From Trichoplax adhaerens (taxonomy: Eukaryota; Placozoa; Uniplacotomia; Trichoplacea; Trichoplacidae): a stretch of 64,000 bases of DNA. Where the stretch lies: contig NW_002060954.1 of NCBI RefSeq assembly GCF_000150275.1, positions 1,144,074 to 1,208,073 of the forward strand, read 5' to 3'. Below the pieces are notes generated by a model that was not told the origin of the DNA, made no database searches, and was given only the letters and a program-made list of their open reading frames with translations. How positions within the stretch are numbered: position 1 is the first letter of the stretch; each line of letters begins with the position of its first letter. Made by a program: the position numbers and the translations under genes. This document shows, piece after piece, positions 1-12,700 of this stretch.

Positions 1-295
1 AGAATTTAAATAAATTAAGTAAGGATGAAAATAAAGGCAGACTTTGTTGGTGTAGTTGGACTCTTCCACTGATCGAGGTATATCTTAAGTACAGTAATGC
101 ACAAGTTAGTTAATTATAATAACCCTTTTTGTCTTCGACAAAAATTTTTTCATGTAAAATGATGAAGTCCCTACTACATTTTAGAATAATATGTACTTAT
201 GCACGTATTTAACATGCTTTTTACAGGTTGATGGAAAATTAATGTCCAAAGGTTCTAAAGATTGTCCTTTATATCCGTTTCATGAGCCTTTTTAA
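1..295 (+). CDS. 3' end of an unrecognised multi-exon gene (partial)
   Basis: An open frame runs from position 3 to 77 and ends at a GT donor (gtatat at 78). It joins in phase to an exon at 227-295, which follows a good acceptor (tttttacag) and ends at TAA 293-295. The joined tail is about 48 residues, contains a Cys/Trp-rich patch (CWCSWTLPLIE) and ends YPFHEPF. The gene starts left of the window. I do not recognise the family. Positions 1-2 are AG, so the first exon could begin at position 3 or extend to the left. A second possible last exon lies at 382-564. The convergent PPP1R36-like gene ends about 1.6-1.9 kb away. Confidence 0.4.
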
Positions 296-381
296 TTAAT
301 TGTATAACCTTCTGGAAGGGGGGAATCGTTTGGATACCCCCATTAAGTACCGTTTAGCATCGTCGTAACCTGTGTTTATAG

Positions 382-564
382 TACTTTGTACCAAAGCATG
401 TTAACGAGCTTGTAAATGTTCCTGAAGCAAAGAGAAAATCATCTACCCATGCGTATAAAATCCCGGATGATTATATATTTGATGTATCAACTATTGTCAG
501 TGCTGAATTATCAGTTCATATTGAGAATTATAGTAATTGCAATGGTCTTTTGGTGACATTGTGA
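382..564 (+). CDS. Alternative or additional last exon of the left-edge gene
   Basis: A 61-codon open frame follows an acceptor-like tttatag (375-381) and ends at TGA 562-564. It is in phase 0, so it could be spliced straight from the donor at 77/78 instead of the 227-295 exon. The peptide starts YFVPKHVNELVNVPEAKRKS and has a balanced, protein-like composition. It has no recognised domain. It could equally be 3' UTR that happens to be open. Transcript evidence would decide. Confidence 0.25.
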   Translation, partial: YFVPKHVNELVNVPEAKRKSSTHAYKIPDDYIFDVSTIVSAELSVHIENYSNCNGLLVTL

Positions 565-2177
565 AATTGTTTTCGTAAAACGGAATTCATACTGTCTTAT
601 TAGATAGCACACTTTATAAACTCTCAAATCAGATACACCCTGCTTTGGTAAATATGAAATATACTTCAGCATTTTAATTCTCTTAATTGCCCTTTTGGTG
701 TAGGTGATTTAGAAATTTTGATTCTCGTAAACATGCAATTTTTTTATTAGAACTACTTTTATATGTAGACACGTATAAATGCATATAATGATGTTGTCGT
801 TTTTAGCTTTCTCATAGCAAATTTTAATTACATAATCTAATTGTTTATGTCCTTATTTGCTTGGCAATATACCGTAAAGGTGTATTTTATATGATGCCTC
901 CATGAGTAGTACGTTATAATGCACCATAGACTATCCTAGATCATGAATAAAATTTGCCATTGACTTCAGAATTTTATAAGTTAGTATAGTCTGTAATGGT
1001 ACGAATTTTGCTCTTTAGAATTTAAAACAGATATTTGATCTATTTTGATTTAGCCTTACCGGTATACCACGTATAATTTTATCTCTATGGAGTACACAAT
1101 AAAATTCATGACAGCCCAAATAATAAAATGTGGGATGTCTGTAATTGTAGGTAATGTCTCGAAATGGTTAAATAAGAATCAGTAATTAACTCTGTAATTA
1201 CCGGTAGTCACTCAATGATCCAGCTTTAAAATCTGAAAATTACACGCTTAAGTCCTAAGACGAATTATCCAAAGCCTGCAATAGAATATTCGAGATATGG
1301 GACCGTTCATCTTTTGCACAGCTTCGTTGATGTGATGGTTTTGTATGAAATATACTAGAGCTTCACGCTATCATACGTTAGATTTTTCAATCTAATCTGT
1401 TATTTTTGGTGCAGGTGTTCACATCGTAACGGCACTCCTAATTAGTGATTTATTCTAGAATATTTTTATCATTATTATGTGGGCTTTAAATAAGTAAACA
1501 TGCAATAATTACTAGTTTAGGCTTCTTTAACGTCGCTAAATGGCCCCTAAAACTACATTACACTAAATTTAAGAGGCTAATAATACCCGAAAAAAGTAAC
1601 AATTACTCTCTTGTAACCTAGCTTTGTGGTTTTTATTTGCATTATGCATAATTATTACAATATGTTGGTAATATATGGAAATTCGAAGAAGCTTTTCTTG
1701 AATATTGTATCTAACAAAAGTTATACATACTTGTACATACAGTACATTAGAGCTTTATCAAATCGTAACGATTGCGATGTATGAGATTTTAATTATATTA
1801 TAGTTTTATGGCTTAGTATGCTTAAATTATATAAAATTTACTTAAATGGTGCCGGTAATTGATAATTATAATTAAAAATTGGCACATTTAAATTATTAAT
1901 TGGATCAAAATATAATTCCTTCGTTCATAGTTCTTTATAAAGCTGTGCAGAATTAGCCTAAATATTTATTTACATCATTGATGAGTCACAGAGTAAAGTT
2001 GATCCTTTTGACAACTTAGAAAATATCTCCCTCAATGCAATTACAAGTACGATAAAAATTTTATATTGTACAAGACGCTAAGTGTTACTTAATGCAATAA
2101 AAATTTTTTGATTGCTTTAGTATGATTTGATTGAAGGATATATATCACTTATGACAGATTAAGAGAAGCTTGTACGG
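565..2177. other. Intergenic region, no gene seen
   Basis: This 1.6 kb AT-rich stretch lies between the 3' ends of two convergent genes. No open frame with plausible splice sites, RNA gene or repeat was recognised. It probably holds the two 3' UTRs. Confidence 0.5.
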
Positions 2178-5100
2178 TTAAGTTTTTAATTCTTCTCTTT
2201 GTTCGTCATCGTCATTATTGCTAACATCATTATTTTTTAACTCGTTATTAGGCGTTAACTGACCGGAAGATAATTTAGAATCGGAAGCATTATCTTGAGT
2301 GTTCTTGCCATTTTGATAAGAAGTTCTGGATTTTATATTATAATATTCATATTTAAATTAGGATTAGTAAGCGATTTCTTATTTTAAGAATATTAATTGT
2401 TGAAAATTTATGTTATCAGTGATTTTATTTACCCATGATGTGATTGCTGTCCTTCAGAATCGTCTCCATCATCAACGAACGGCATTAAATTTGTTTTGTT
2501 AAATTTTTCAATCGGTTCTCCAATAATGCCAACGCTATTACACGCACATGATTAAGATTCGAATGATTAATTCATTACGTGTGAGATACTAAAGTCGCTT
2601 TCATAATTCAATAGTTTAAACTAAATAAAATAACGCAGTTCTATTACTTGTTGCTTTCCAGTTGTGCTAATTCATCTGCACTAACGTCTTCTTCTGTGCC
2701 AAGATTGTTTGATGTTACCTTAAAGTCCCTATTGTTTGAGATATGATAAGTTAATCTTAATTCCAAATAACATAGAATATAATAAATTATCATAAATTTA
2801 TGTACTCTAATTTATAAGGTTTTGCACGACTCATCAAGTGGGGAGATTGCTCCGAAGTGGAAGGCAATAGGGCAACAACAGCAGGTGATCGAGCGCTTGG
2901 TGATTTTGTTATAGGAGCGTAAAATTTTTAATGTTAAAATTAGTTATGATAACTATAATATACCTGTTACACCAGATACGTTTTAATAAAGTAAAATATC
3001 AACTATTGAATAGCCTAGAAAATTCAACTTACTTGATTAGAGAGTTAATTGGTGGTCTCTTGCTGTTGTATTCGAAGACAAGTTAAACGTTTAAATTATA
3101 TAAAACTTAACAACATGTAAGCAAGTGTTGAAAGAATTTTACAAAACTTAATTTATCCATTTATAACTTTCGTTAAATTATCTAAACAATATGCAATTAT
3201 TTAAAACAATTATTTTGAATATCATTAAGATATTGAAAGCTTACGGTAAATGCCTGACAGGACGAGGTTTAGGAGTTATTGAATTCCTTTTTTCTTCTAT
3301 AGAATCTTTTGTTTTACTTTTACTATTATCGTCTTGGTCATCGCGATCAATTTTTCTACCTTCTTTATTTTCGTCGATATTGGTGAGATTAAAGTCTTGA
3401 ACGGCTACAACCAATGCATCAATCGCATCTTTGCTGTTGGTATTAAATATTATTCGAATAAATTATCACGATATTATTATACTAACATATAATGGTCAGA
3501 CTATTAAAGTTCGTACCATCGCTGGATTAAACCCTTCTAGGTTAATTGAATTGCTATACTTAATTTAAAGAAATTTAATACAGCTATTTTTGTGCATGCA
3601 GTGAGGAAATCAAGAAATACTTACGTTTGAGATTTCGTTATAGCGCTAGGCTTGCTCTTTTTATGACCCACTTTCGAATTTCTTGAATTTGTTACCGGTA
3701 ATTTGTTGATATAATGATTTATGTCATCACGTTTTAACAGTTTATCTGCCATCTTAAGTTTTATGATTAGATTCAAAAATTTACTTACACAGTTTGGCGC
3801 ATGTAACCGCCAGCAAATTCTTTTTTTTTAGCGCGTAATTCCTTCACCTTAACATCAACATATCTTTTAATTTCAGATTCGTGTGGATCTCTGTCATCAC
3901 CCACTAAGATTAATAAAAAGTACAGTAAATTAAAATAATCTTATCGCTTTCATTTCTACAGAATTCTCACATTTTATTGTGGATATAGCTATTGCAGAAT
4001 TGTACGTTAACATTATAAGCTTTTATGATAAGTTAATACCAAAAAAAAACATATGAAATAGTAATTACCATCATCTTCTTTATGCAATGCTATATTATAC
4101 ATCTCCGATCTAAACAACCTAAAAAATATAAATTAATAAGTCTCCTTTAGTGTGATGAATGGAAAAATTTAGAGGAGCGTAAAATAAGTACTTGTATACT
4201 AGTAGATTTTGTTACTGCTTGTTAATTTCATATCCTTTACTCTCGTAAATTAGTGGTTAAATGAAATTCTACAATAAGATATGAAGCTGTATTACTCTGT
4301 ATGTTTAGTATATTAGCTTTCTTGTCTAGCTAACAACTGGTATTCCTTCTATAATGTTGATGAGTTATGAAGATATTTCTCGAACTAGTTAACCTTAAAC
4401 TTGCTAGCAGGATGCTACTCATTTAACCAACTGTTCGTCAGCTTTATTAGCTAAAAGCTAAATTAACTATCTTATCCTGAGCTGATCTTAAATGTAAAAC
4501 TGAGTTTTCTTCTATACTTTTGTTTATGTAAGTTATAGTGGCCACAAAATGTTATTGTTGTGTGTAACTACTGTTCGCAATATAGGCTTACCGTCCCATT
4601 TCTTTGGTAACTTCATTAAAATATTGTCTTCTAAAGGCGATATTCACAACACATGTCGAAAATGCGTACAAATTCTATGTATAATTTGATAAAGTGAAGA
4701 TTTATATTTGATAAATATTACTGATAGATTATTCATGCTGTCTAATAAATAAAGCATGAAAATCATGGGATTGCTAGGTTATATGCATACTTCGAAGGCA
4801 TCGCGATCGGTAAAGATGGCCGAAACACGAGATCTATAAAAAGGTATTTTAAAATTGTATATACTTTAATAAATCACGCCAGTTACTAATAATAAACTAG
4901 TATCTAATCATGCAGTGTAATCACTGCTTACTTTCCACCCTGCATATGATGTTGTTCTTCTAAGCCTAGGCCCATAACTAGTACACAATATGCTTGACCG
5001 AGTTTTTTGGATGCGAATTTTAATTTCCTTAGCGTGCTACATGTATTCCTTAAATTTGCTTCTCTTTGCCATGGGCTACATTTAATGTCAGAGTAATAGT

Positions 5101-6448
5101 ATCAATAATTTTTATTAAATATGGACTATAGTGATAAGTTATTTCAGCTGTCTAATATTATAATAGCGATTTCTAATAACAATTTATTACAACAATATAC
5201 TGAGGTAGGATATTTATTTATGATGTGTGGCATACTTTTCCATAATGGTTGGCTTTCGATCTTCCTCAGTTTTTTCGATGAAGGCGGCAAAATAATGTAA
5301 TACTGCCATAAGGAAGGTATCAAGTTGCAGAGTACTGCATTGGTACGACAATATAGTAGAAATAATGTCTTAGATCACTGGTTGAAACGTACATATAATA
5401 ATATTTGGCGAAAAGAAATTAGTAGTTTCACTTACTCGATACATCTCTGAAACGTCTCATTAACTGCTCCTGTTTCATCTAATACTGCATCAAGAGCGGC
5501 TCCTTCATATTTTATATTATAAAATTATATTTCGATAAATATAACTGGTGTGTATTTTAAAATTGCGATAATACGATAAAATTTCTCGCAATCATTTAAT
5601 TGTGAATTCAGTGCTTACTCTTAACATCTGCTAAAGTGACGACGGTGCCTTTACTAGTGTCATTTGCTCGTCTTGGTCGAGGTGATGTACTTGCATTTTG
5701 AAACGTGTACTTCACTTTATCGATTTTATGGAGTTGTTTTGCTGTTTGTGAGTTGGCTACTAAATTAAAACTGTGACAATTCAAAGTGGTAGAAGTAGAT
5801 CAGAGCTAATACATGCCGTTATCGATAAATATTTGATGTTGCAAGAGCTTATTACTATGCTTTAAATAAAATAAGAATTTCAACCATACTTTTGTTTCTT
5901 TTTTCCATTAGTTACATAACTTATTGCTGCGCCCTGTTTGTTCTTCTTGACACGATGTCCAATATTTTGTTGATTCTTATCAACACTAGGGTTAAGACTG
6001 CAATAAAGTATAGATTTACGTGTAGCTTTAAGCTACATAGTCGAAATTCTGAATAATACCTTATTTTAATTTTGCTAGTACTTTAATGAGATGATTATTT
6101 CTTAATAACAATAAGCTAGATTTTTCTTGCACAAGTATAGTTGTACGACCGGCTTAAGGTCACGAATTGACTACCTGACACTTTCCAAATTTCCATCTTT
6201 CCAAGTCCATCGAACGTTTTCCGTTAATATGCTTTCTTTCTGTTATGAAAATTTAAACATTTAATTTCTTATTTCATAAAGTGAACAAAAATTAAGATTC
6301 TTTGTGAAATCTTTGATATTTAAAAGTTTTTTAAAAAGGCTATTCTTGTATGTCGGACAGTATTGCATGAAATGTACTTGTACCCGATATTACAACAATG
6401 TTATCGACTTACCTTTCCTTCTTTCGCCTTTGGGGTAGTCTTGCTCAT
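2178..6448 (-). CDS. PPP1R36: PPP1R36-like protein phosphatase 1 regulatory subunit, 17 coding exons
   Basis: Rebuilt on the minus strand as exons 6448-6413, 6239-6175, 5997-5890, 5770-5619, 5502-5436, 5334-5236, 4833-4791, 4674-4592, 4118-4069, 3903-3791, 3752-3625, 3433-3245, 3062-3033, 2895-2831, 2693-2648, 2534-2433 and 2325-2178. All introns are GT-AG and the phases are consistent, giving 507 residues. The N-terminus carries VRWTWKDGNLESV. The core (about residues 110-235) carries DTFLMAVLHYFAAFIEK, then SRVSAIFTDRDAFENLYAF, then FRRQYFNEVTKEMGRLF and RSEMYNIALH. From memory these resemble vertebrate PPP1R36, a PP1-binding protein of testis and ciliated cells. The C-terminal 270 residues are lysine-, proline- and acid-rich and look disordered. 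The family's human member is shorter (about 420). I could not point to one unambiguous RVxF PP1 docking motif. The donors of exons 10 (gtgtaa) and 14 (gtcgtg) are weak, so those two junctions are the least sure. The gene is divergent from the asparaginase gene. Confidence 0.7.
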
Positions 6449-7009
6449 TCTTGATTCCCTTTCCGTTTATAGCTATATCGTAAAACCAGTACCGCACTAC
6501 GACAGTTATTTATAGGTTTGAATAAATTATCAGTATTTTAACCCTGAAGTTCTACTTAATTGATAATCCTTGATTATATGGTCATGTATCTAAGGAGTAG
6601 TAGTTAGCATTAATTGAGTACACTTTTCAGTTTGCAATTACTGGCTGATACTTTACCAATTCGTATCGATCTGACTACTTCATCTAGTTGCGTTCTATCC
6701 CTGACTGCCAAATCTCTACAGGAGTTACTGCAGCTGAACTGAATGATTTAATTCCTAGAATGTTCAAGAGAACAAACCATAAATGGACTTTTTTATACTG
6801 AATTTACGTGATATTGCTTGAGGTCTGAATGTGAACTTTGATATATTTACGTATATAACAAGCGTACTTGTATACAAGATTGGCAGTGCTAATAATTATA
6901 ATAATGTTATGATGTAGTGATATATTGAAGCATCAATTTTTCTATATGAATATCACTAACTAGTCATAACACTATAAAATAGGCCGCAACTATGGCAAAG
7001 CAAATGGGA

Positions 7010-7830
7010 GAAACGTACTGTATAGTACTATACATACTTCTAATATGTACGAGTGTGCCACTGTACTCGACTTGCCATGTAAAAAGTAGTATCGTGTTTG
7101 TATATGCCTATGCATGGATGGTTGCATAGATACCGTTAAACAGTGGAGATGTCCCGATGTCCAGAGGCCTGGAATGGAACTATTGCCACTACATTCTTTA
7201 CGAAATCCTGGGCTACAGTACACTGTATTGTACAGAAGATACTGTAGTAGCTTCATACAGTACTGTACAGTACAGTACAGTACTGTACAGTTCAGTACCG
7301 TAAAGCCAGACAAGCACTACTGTACGGTACTGTACTGTACAGTACAGTAGACCATACAGTGTACACTGTACACTGTACAGTGTAATTTCTTTTGGATATC
7401 GTACAGAGTACTGTAAGGTACTGTACTGTACAGTACTGTACACTGACTACTGTACAGGACTCAATAGCCTTCCAAAGTTTTTTGTACAGTGTACAGTACT
7501 GTACTGTACTGTAGGTTCGGTGACTGACAAGGCCCACTCCACGGACCGCGGTACTGTACTGTATACTGTACAGTAAACTACCATGTCTGTAGTCCGTGAC
7601 GGACTCCGTGATGCCTACGTGTACAGTACAGACACATGTACATAGTACAGTACAGTAGAGACTCGAACTAAGGGTCTCTACTGCAGTACTGTATATTAGA
7701 CTAGACGAACAAAATACGTCCAGTACAGTGTCACATATTTGTTTTTGGGGGGATGGGCGGTGGACAAAAAAAAAATAAATCGTCAGAATTTTGTACACTC
7801 TACTGTACGTACTGTACTGTACTTGGGCAG
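7010..7830. repeat. Dense array of pentamer AGTAC and its complement GTACT in switching orientation
   Basis: Runs such as TGTACTGTAC (period 5, unit GTACT) flip to AGTACAGTAC (unit AGTAC) through the shared palindrome GTAC. This makes many self-complementary words such as ACTGTACAGT, and a 16-base perfect palindrome at 7369-7384 (TACACTGTACAGTGTA). The densest part is 7210-7500, with further blocks at 7540-7580, 7618-7660 and 7798-7825. Strand is not meaningful. The sequence can fold back on itself at many scales. I know of no named repeat family with this structure. Confidence 0.85.
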
Positions 7831-8094
7831 GGACGTAAAAGGCTCAAACGACAGAGGCACGCTGCCGTAATATATCGTTGACCAAGTTCCCAACACTGAT
7901 ATCGAAAGGGACTTCTCTAAGAGGAAAACCTTGGATAGCGTTTCAGCTTAATTTAACATTAATTAATACATAATAGTTGATACTAACAAGCAACGATTCA
8001 TTCACTAATCAATTATACGAATAGGCCGTTCTTGAAAATATAAAAATAACAGGTAGGTTATTTAATGCATTACTGCACAAGCTATTGTTATACT

Positions 8095-8869
8095 GTATAA
8101 GTGTATGCGTATGCTGTACTATGTGGATACGGTTGGAATCCAGCTGCACACTGTGCACAGGTCTCTCTGTTACACATACAGTACGATAAAATGTGTACTG
8201 TATACTGTATGTACGTTATTTTATTTCAACTTTAGTAATGAAATTTGACGAAATGATTTCGCTAAATTGCGATTACTTTTTTTCTATCCTGTATTACTCA
8301 TACATTGTAATGCATAGTATGCGATCCATCGGTAGAACACTGAAGCACATGTTCTATGATATTTCCGATATGTGAAAATAGTTAACTAATCAGACTTTGC
8401 TCTTAGATTGATCAACTATATACAGCAACGAAGCAAGTGTAGTTGACAATTAAGAAAGAGTACATAGCTTCCAGTTGGAGACTTGCATGATTTAGAGGTT
8501 ACAAGCAGTCCACACAATTTTAAAAGCTGCACTCCTGTCAGATTACATTAGATTACAAAAGATGCTACTGTACAGTGTACAGTACAGTATACCGATACGG
8601 CTTTTTAGTTTTTGATGGCACCTAATGACTGATAACTAAAGTACTGTACAGTGTACACTGCTCACCGTACATTTTAAAACAGCCAGCTCTTGTTACAATA
8701 TTAATGGAGTCATTTAAGTAACGATTCTAAAAAAATGTGGATGGCTTACGTACTGACGGGCAAATTCCTATCCACAAGTTCGAACTTATCACACCTGGAC
8801 TGTACTGTACACTGAGTGTACAGTACTATATTTTGATTATAGAACTTATTTGATAATAATTAATTAATA

Positions 8870-8910
<41 letters not shown>

Positions 8911-9020
8911 CAGTACAGTAGTAATTATTGTAATAGGATACTAATTTAATATACAGTAGTTTACATTCTGATTGTTTTGTGACGTCGAAAGACTGCACTG
9001 TACAGTGTACACTATACCGG
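8095..9020. repeat. Sparser AGTAC/GTACT pentamer islands
   Basis: Short islands of the same pentamer occur at about 8165-8215, 8569-8600, 8640-8660, 8800-8830, 8908-8920 and 8998-9016, separated by unique AT-rich DNA. A last copy lies at 9657-9671, 100 bases before the asparaginase start codon. They look like outliers of the array at 7.0-7.8 kb. Confidence 0.75.
8870..8907. repeat. (ATT)n microsatellite
   Basis: About a dozen perfect TTA/ATT trinucleotide copies, directly followed by an AGTAC copy (tatacagtacagtag). Confidence 0.9.
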
Positions 9021-9775
9021 ATATCATTTTGATAATATAGTTTGACTTGCTAAATGAATGATACTGTACTAAACTTTTCTTTGATATGTACATTGTACAA
9101 TAATTGTATTCTTAATATCGTATGTTCGTAAAATGAGCTCTTGCTCAATGAGATATTCATTTATACCGCAAGATAATTGAACAATTATATAGTACCTGTA
9201 ACTATACTCAGGCTACGCTAGTTGAACAAATTAAATTGTGGCATTGTGCCGTGTCTCTAGCTGCTAGTTATTTTATCTAATGTTCACATTGTATGGATAG
9301 CTAGCTACCACTACCAATTGATTTACGTAAAAATCTAGTACTACATTAGGTCCCTGAGTTTAGAGACATCAATATTCTCTGGCTGTCATGCTGCTTTTGG
9401 AAAAATAATCTAGTAATTGGCTAAAGGGACATATTCAATTTCAGCAGCAACCAATTGCTGGCTGCTGTAGTAAAAATCTTAGGAAGAATGAAATTTTTAT
9501 TTAGGTCCACAATATAGATGAGCACATAAAACTACAGTCTGATGTAGTAAATGGAAGCACTAAAAACGTACATTTTTATGTTGTAGATGCAATTTTATTT
9601 GAGAATACTCGCATGTCGTATACTGTTTCAATGCTACAGTACTGTATTGATATCCTATGTACTGTACAGTATGATATACTGTTATATGAAACCTAATCAT
9701 CACCCCTATTTTATACATATTAATTTTAGGGAAAATTACGTAATTAAATTTTAAATCTTATTTTTATATCGTAGA

Positions 9776-12700
9776 ATGAGTAGATTATATGCGCATCACA
9801 ATTCATCAAGTCTGTCTGAGCAGGCAGAATCAAAAGTCTTGATACTCTATACCGGCGGTACGATTGGTATGAAAAAAACAGAGAGAGGTTTGTTGATGTA
9901 ATTGTTTAAGTCTATTATAATGTATGTATTTGATGCTAAATCTTGAAGATTCTAAATTTAACGTAAATTACAACGCTTATCTACTTCGAAGCGTGGCAAG
10001 TTAATATGTGACATTCGGAAACGATTCATATACTCGTACTATCAGAATTTAGAGTTATTATTGTTTTTTAAAATTAGCATTGATTTTATAATTATATTTA
10101 TATATATATTAATTAGTAGCTTCGTACTAATTGGTGAGGCTTGTAATATAATATACAGTAGAAGATCTCTTAGCCTTTGCTTAAAATTTCATGTATAGCT
10201 TAGAATAATTTACCACTGACAGCAATTTAGGCGAATTAATAAGTTAAAGCTTTAATGTGATCTTATCGTCTACCCAATTAGGCTATGAACCTTATCCTAA
10301 TTACTTAGCAAACTCATTAAAGTCCTTGCCCATGTTACACGATCCTAACTATGATCAAGAGTTGTTCTCTCCTCCGGACAACTTGGAATCTCTCATTTGT
10401 CCGTAAGATAACTGAATACTTTTTTCCAAATATATTATATATCAATGTTATTGAATAATCTTATATGTAAAATACATTGGTGGTGGAATTATAAAGTCGT
10501 TATATAAAACTTGCCAAATAACCGTAATAAATCTAAAACTTAATAGTTGGAGGATGTAATAGTACTGTTGAGTGTTAATGTTTTCCTAATGTTAGAATAT
10601 CGCGTAAATTTTAGCTATTTATGAGTTTTTGACATAATGCTATATCCCTTTTAAGAGTCTCAATTTATGGTTGTCGAGTTATTTATTGTGTTATGGAGTA
10701 CGAACCTTTGATGGATTCATCCGATATGTCTATGGATGTTTGGGCAAAGATCGCAATGGACATAAGAAAATATTACGAAATATTTGATGGTTTTGTTATT
10801 CTTCATGGAACTGACACTATGGCTTATACGTCTTCAGCACTTTCATTTATGTTGGAAGATTTAGGAAAATCAATCATTTTAACTGGAGCCCAAGTCCCGA
10901 TATACGAGCAGCGAAGTGACGGAAGGGAGAACTTATTAGGGGCATTGATAATAGCTGGTCATTATGTTATACCAGAAGTTACGTTATACTTTGATCATAA
11001 ACTATATCGTGGTAATCGCGTTATTAAAGATAATAACCGCGAATTTAATGCTTTTCAATCACCAAATTTTGCGCCTTTAGCCAATGTGGGAATAGATATA
11101 GAAGGTAAAATTCGCTTGATAGCTTTGAAATTATGCATGACATAACTTTACAACTTCCTAGTAGGCTACATAGATAGATACATTATAATTCAGAAAAATA
11201 TTAATTTAAAAGTTGAATATGTACACATATCTACGATCTTTGTTTGCGAATCAAAAAATGCTTTGCTGTCACTTTTAAGTTTTTATTGTTAATAACTCTT
11301 TTTATAGTTCAATGGAGTTCTATTTTTCGTAGTGGAAAATTACAGAAATTCCATATCTACACAAGTATGAGCTCAAACGTTGGTATTCTGAGATTATTTC
11401 CTGGTATTACTGCAGAAACTGTAAGCTGTAGCTGTATCATGTACAGCCCCATATATGAGAAATTAATATGAAAATTAAACTTCCTTAAATGCCTGTAAGA
11501 AACATTTCTCCTTACGCTGTAGATACGGACGTTTCTATTACCACCGATGGAAGGCGTTATATTGCTTTCTTATGGATCTGGAAATGCTCCTAGTAGATTC
11601 CCCAACATAATCAATGAATTTCGAAAGGCATGCGATCGTGGTGTGCTTATTCTGAATATCAGTCAATGTTGCAGAGGGTTTGTCGATGATTCATACATGG
11701 TAGGGAAGGTATGGCATATATTTGTGACTTAAGTACTACAGTATTGACGAAAATCGTATATGGTGTACTCTATCGTAAAGGAAGGTTATTTCTTAAAAGC
11801 TGAAATTTTTCATGCGATGATAGATCTTGACTAATGTTGGAATAATTCCTGGCGCTGACATGACACCTGAGGCTGCACTAACAAAAATGAGCTATTTACT
11901 AGGAAGAGATGATCTTGACCTAGCAACGAAACGTCGCGTACATTCTAAGTTTTCAAAAAGCTTTTACAACAAGTATAGGATATCAATAACTTCATAAATA
12001 ATTTTAGATATGCGTTTTACTAGATGCTCAAAGAGAATTTACGCGGAGAATTAACAGTGCGTCTGTCTTGGAAAGAAAGTGAATTTATTAACAGCGTCGC
12101 ACAAGCTTTGAAAGCAACATCTATAAAAGAAATCGATACCATTCAGTCAATGTTATTTCCGGTATTACTATGTTCTGCAGCCGCAGTTGGTAATGTCTCC
12201 TCTCTTAAAACGTTAACAGAACAGGTACTCGTTCACCCATGCAGTAATAATGAGCGTACAACACAATTGCACACTTTTATTATAACTATTGCGGGGCTAA
12301 ATAAAGTTCTGCTATATATAAATTATATAGATAATATCGCTTCGGCTATCAAGGCTATGTTCATCATTTTGGTGCGAAATATATGTCCGTAATAACATAG
12401 TACATTATATTTTAATATCAAGGGTGCTAATGTAAACAGTTGTGATTACGATGGGCGTACCCCGCTACATTTAGCATCTTATGAAGGACATGTCGAAGCT
12501 GTTAGATTTCTGCTCGAAAAAGGAGCTTCTGTATTTTCAAGGGATCGATTACACAGAACGCCTTATATCGATGCTTTATTGAATAGGTGCAGTAAATTCT
12601 ATTTAATTTTGTTTATTTTACTTTAATTAGGTTTATTACGTTACCTCGTGATGCTGTATAATTCAAGGATATTTACATATATATATATATATTTAGTTAA

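Larger units (their letters stand above)
6449..9775. other. Divergent intergenic region filled with inverted AGTAC/GTACT pentamers
   Basis: The region lies between the start of the PPP1R36-like gene and the start of the asparaginase gene. About 6449-7000 is unique AT-rich DNA and may hold the minus-strand promoter. From about 7010 it is dominated by pentamer blocks. No protein gene is supported here: the open frames between 6990 and 7800 on both strands exist only because the pentamer lacks stop codons in some frames (translations rich in V-Q-Y-C-T). Confidence 0.6.

Noticed and set aside
6990-7798. Several overlapping open frames of 76-168 codons on both strands
   Set aside because: They translate the AGTAC/GTACT pentamer (V-Q-Y-C-T patterns) on both strands at once. 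There are no start context, domains or splice structure.
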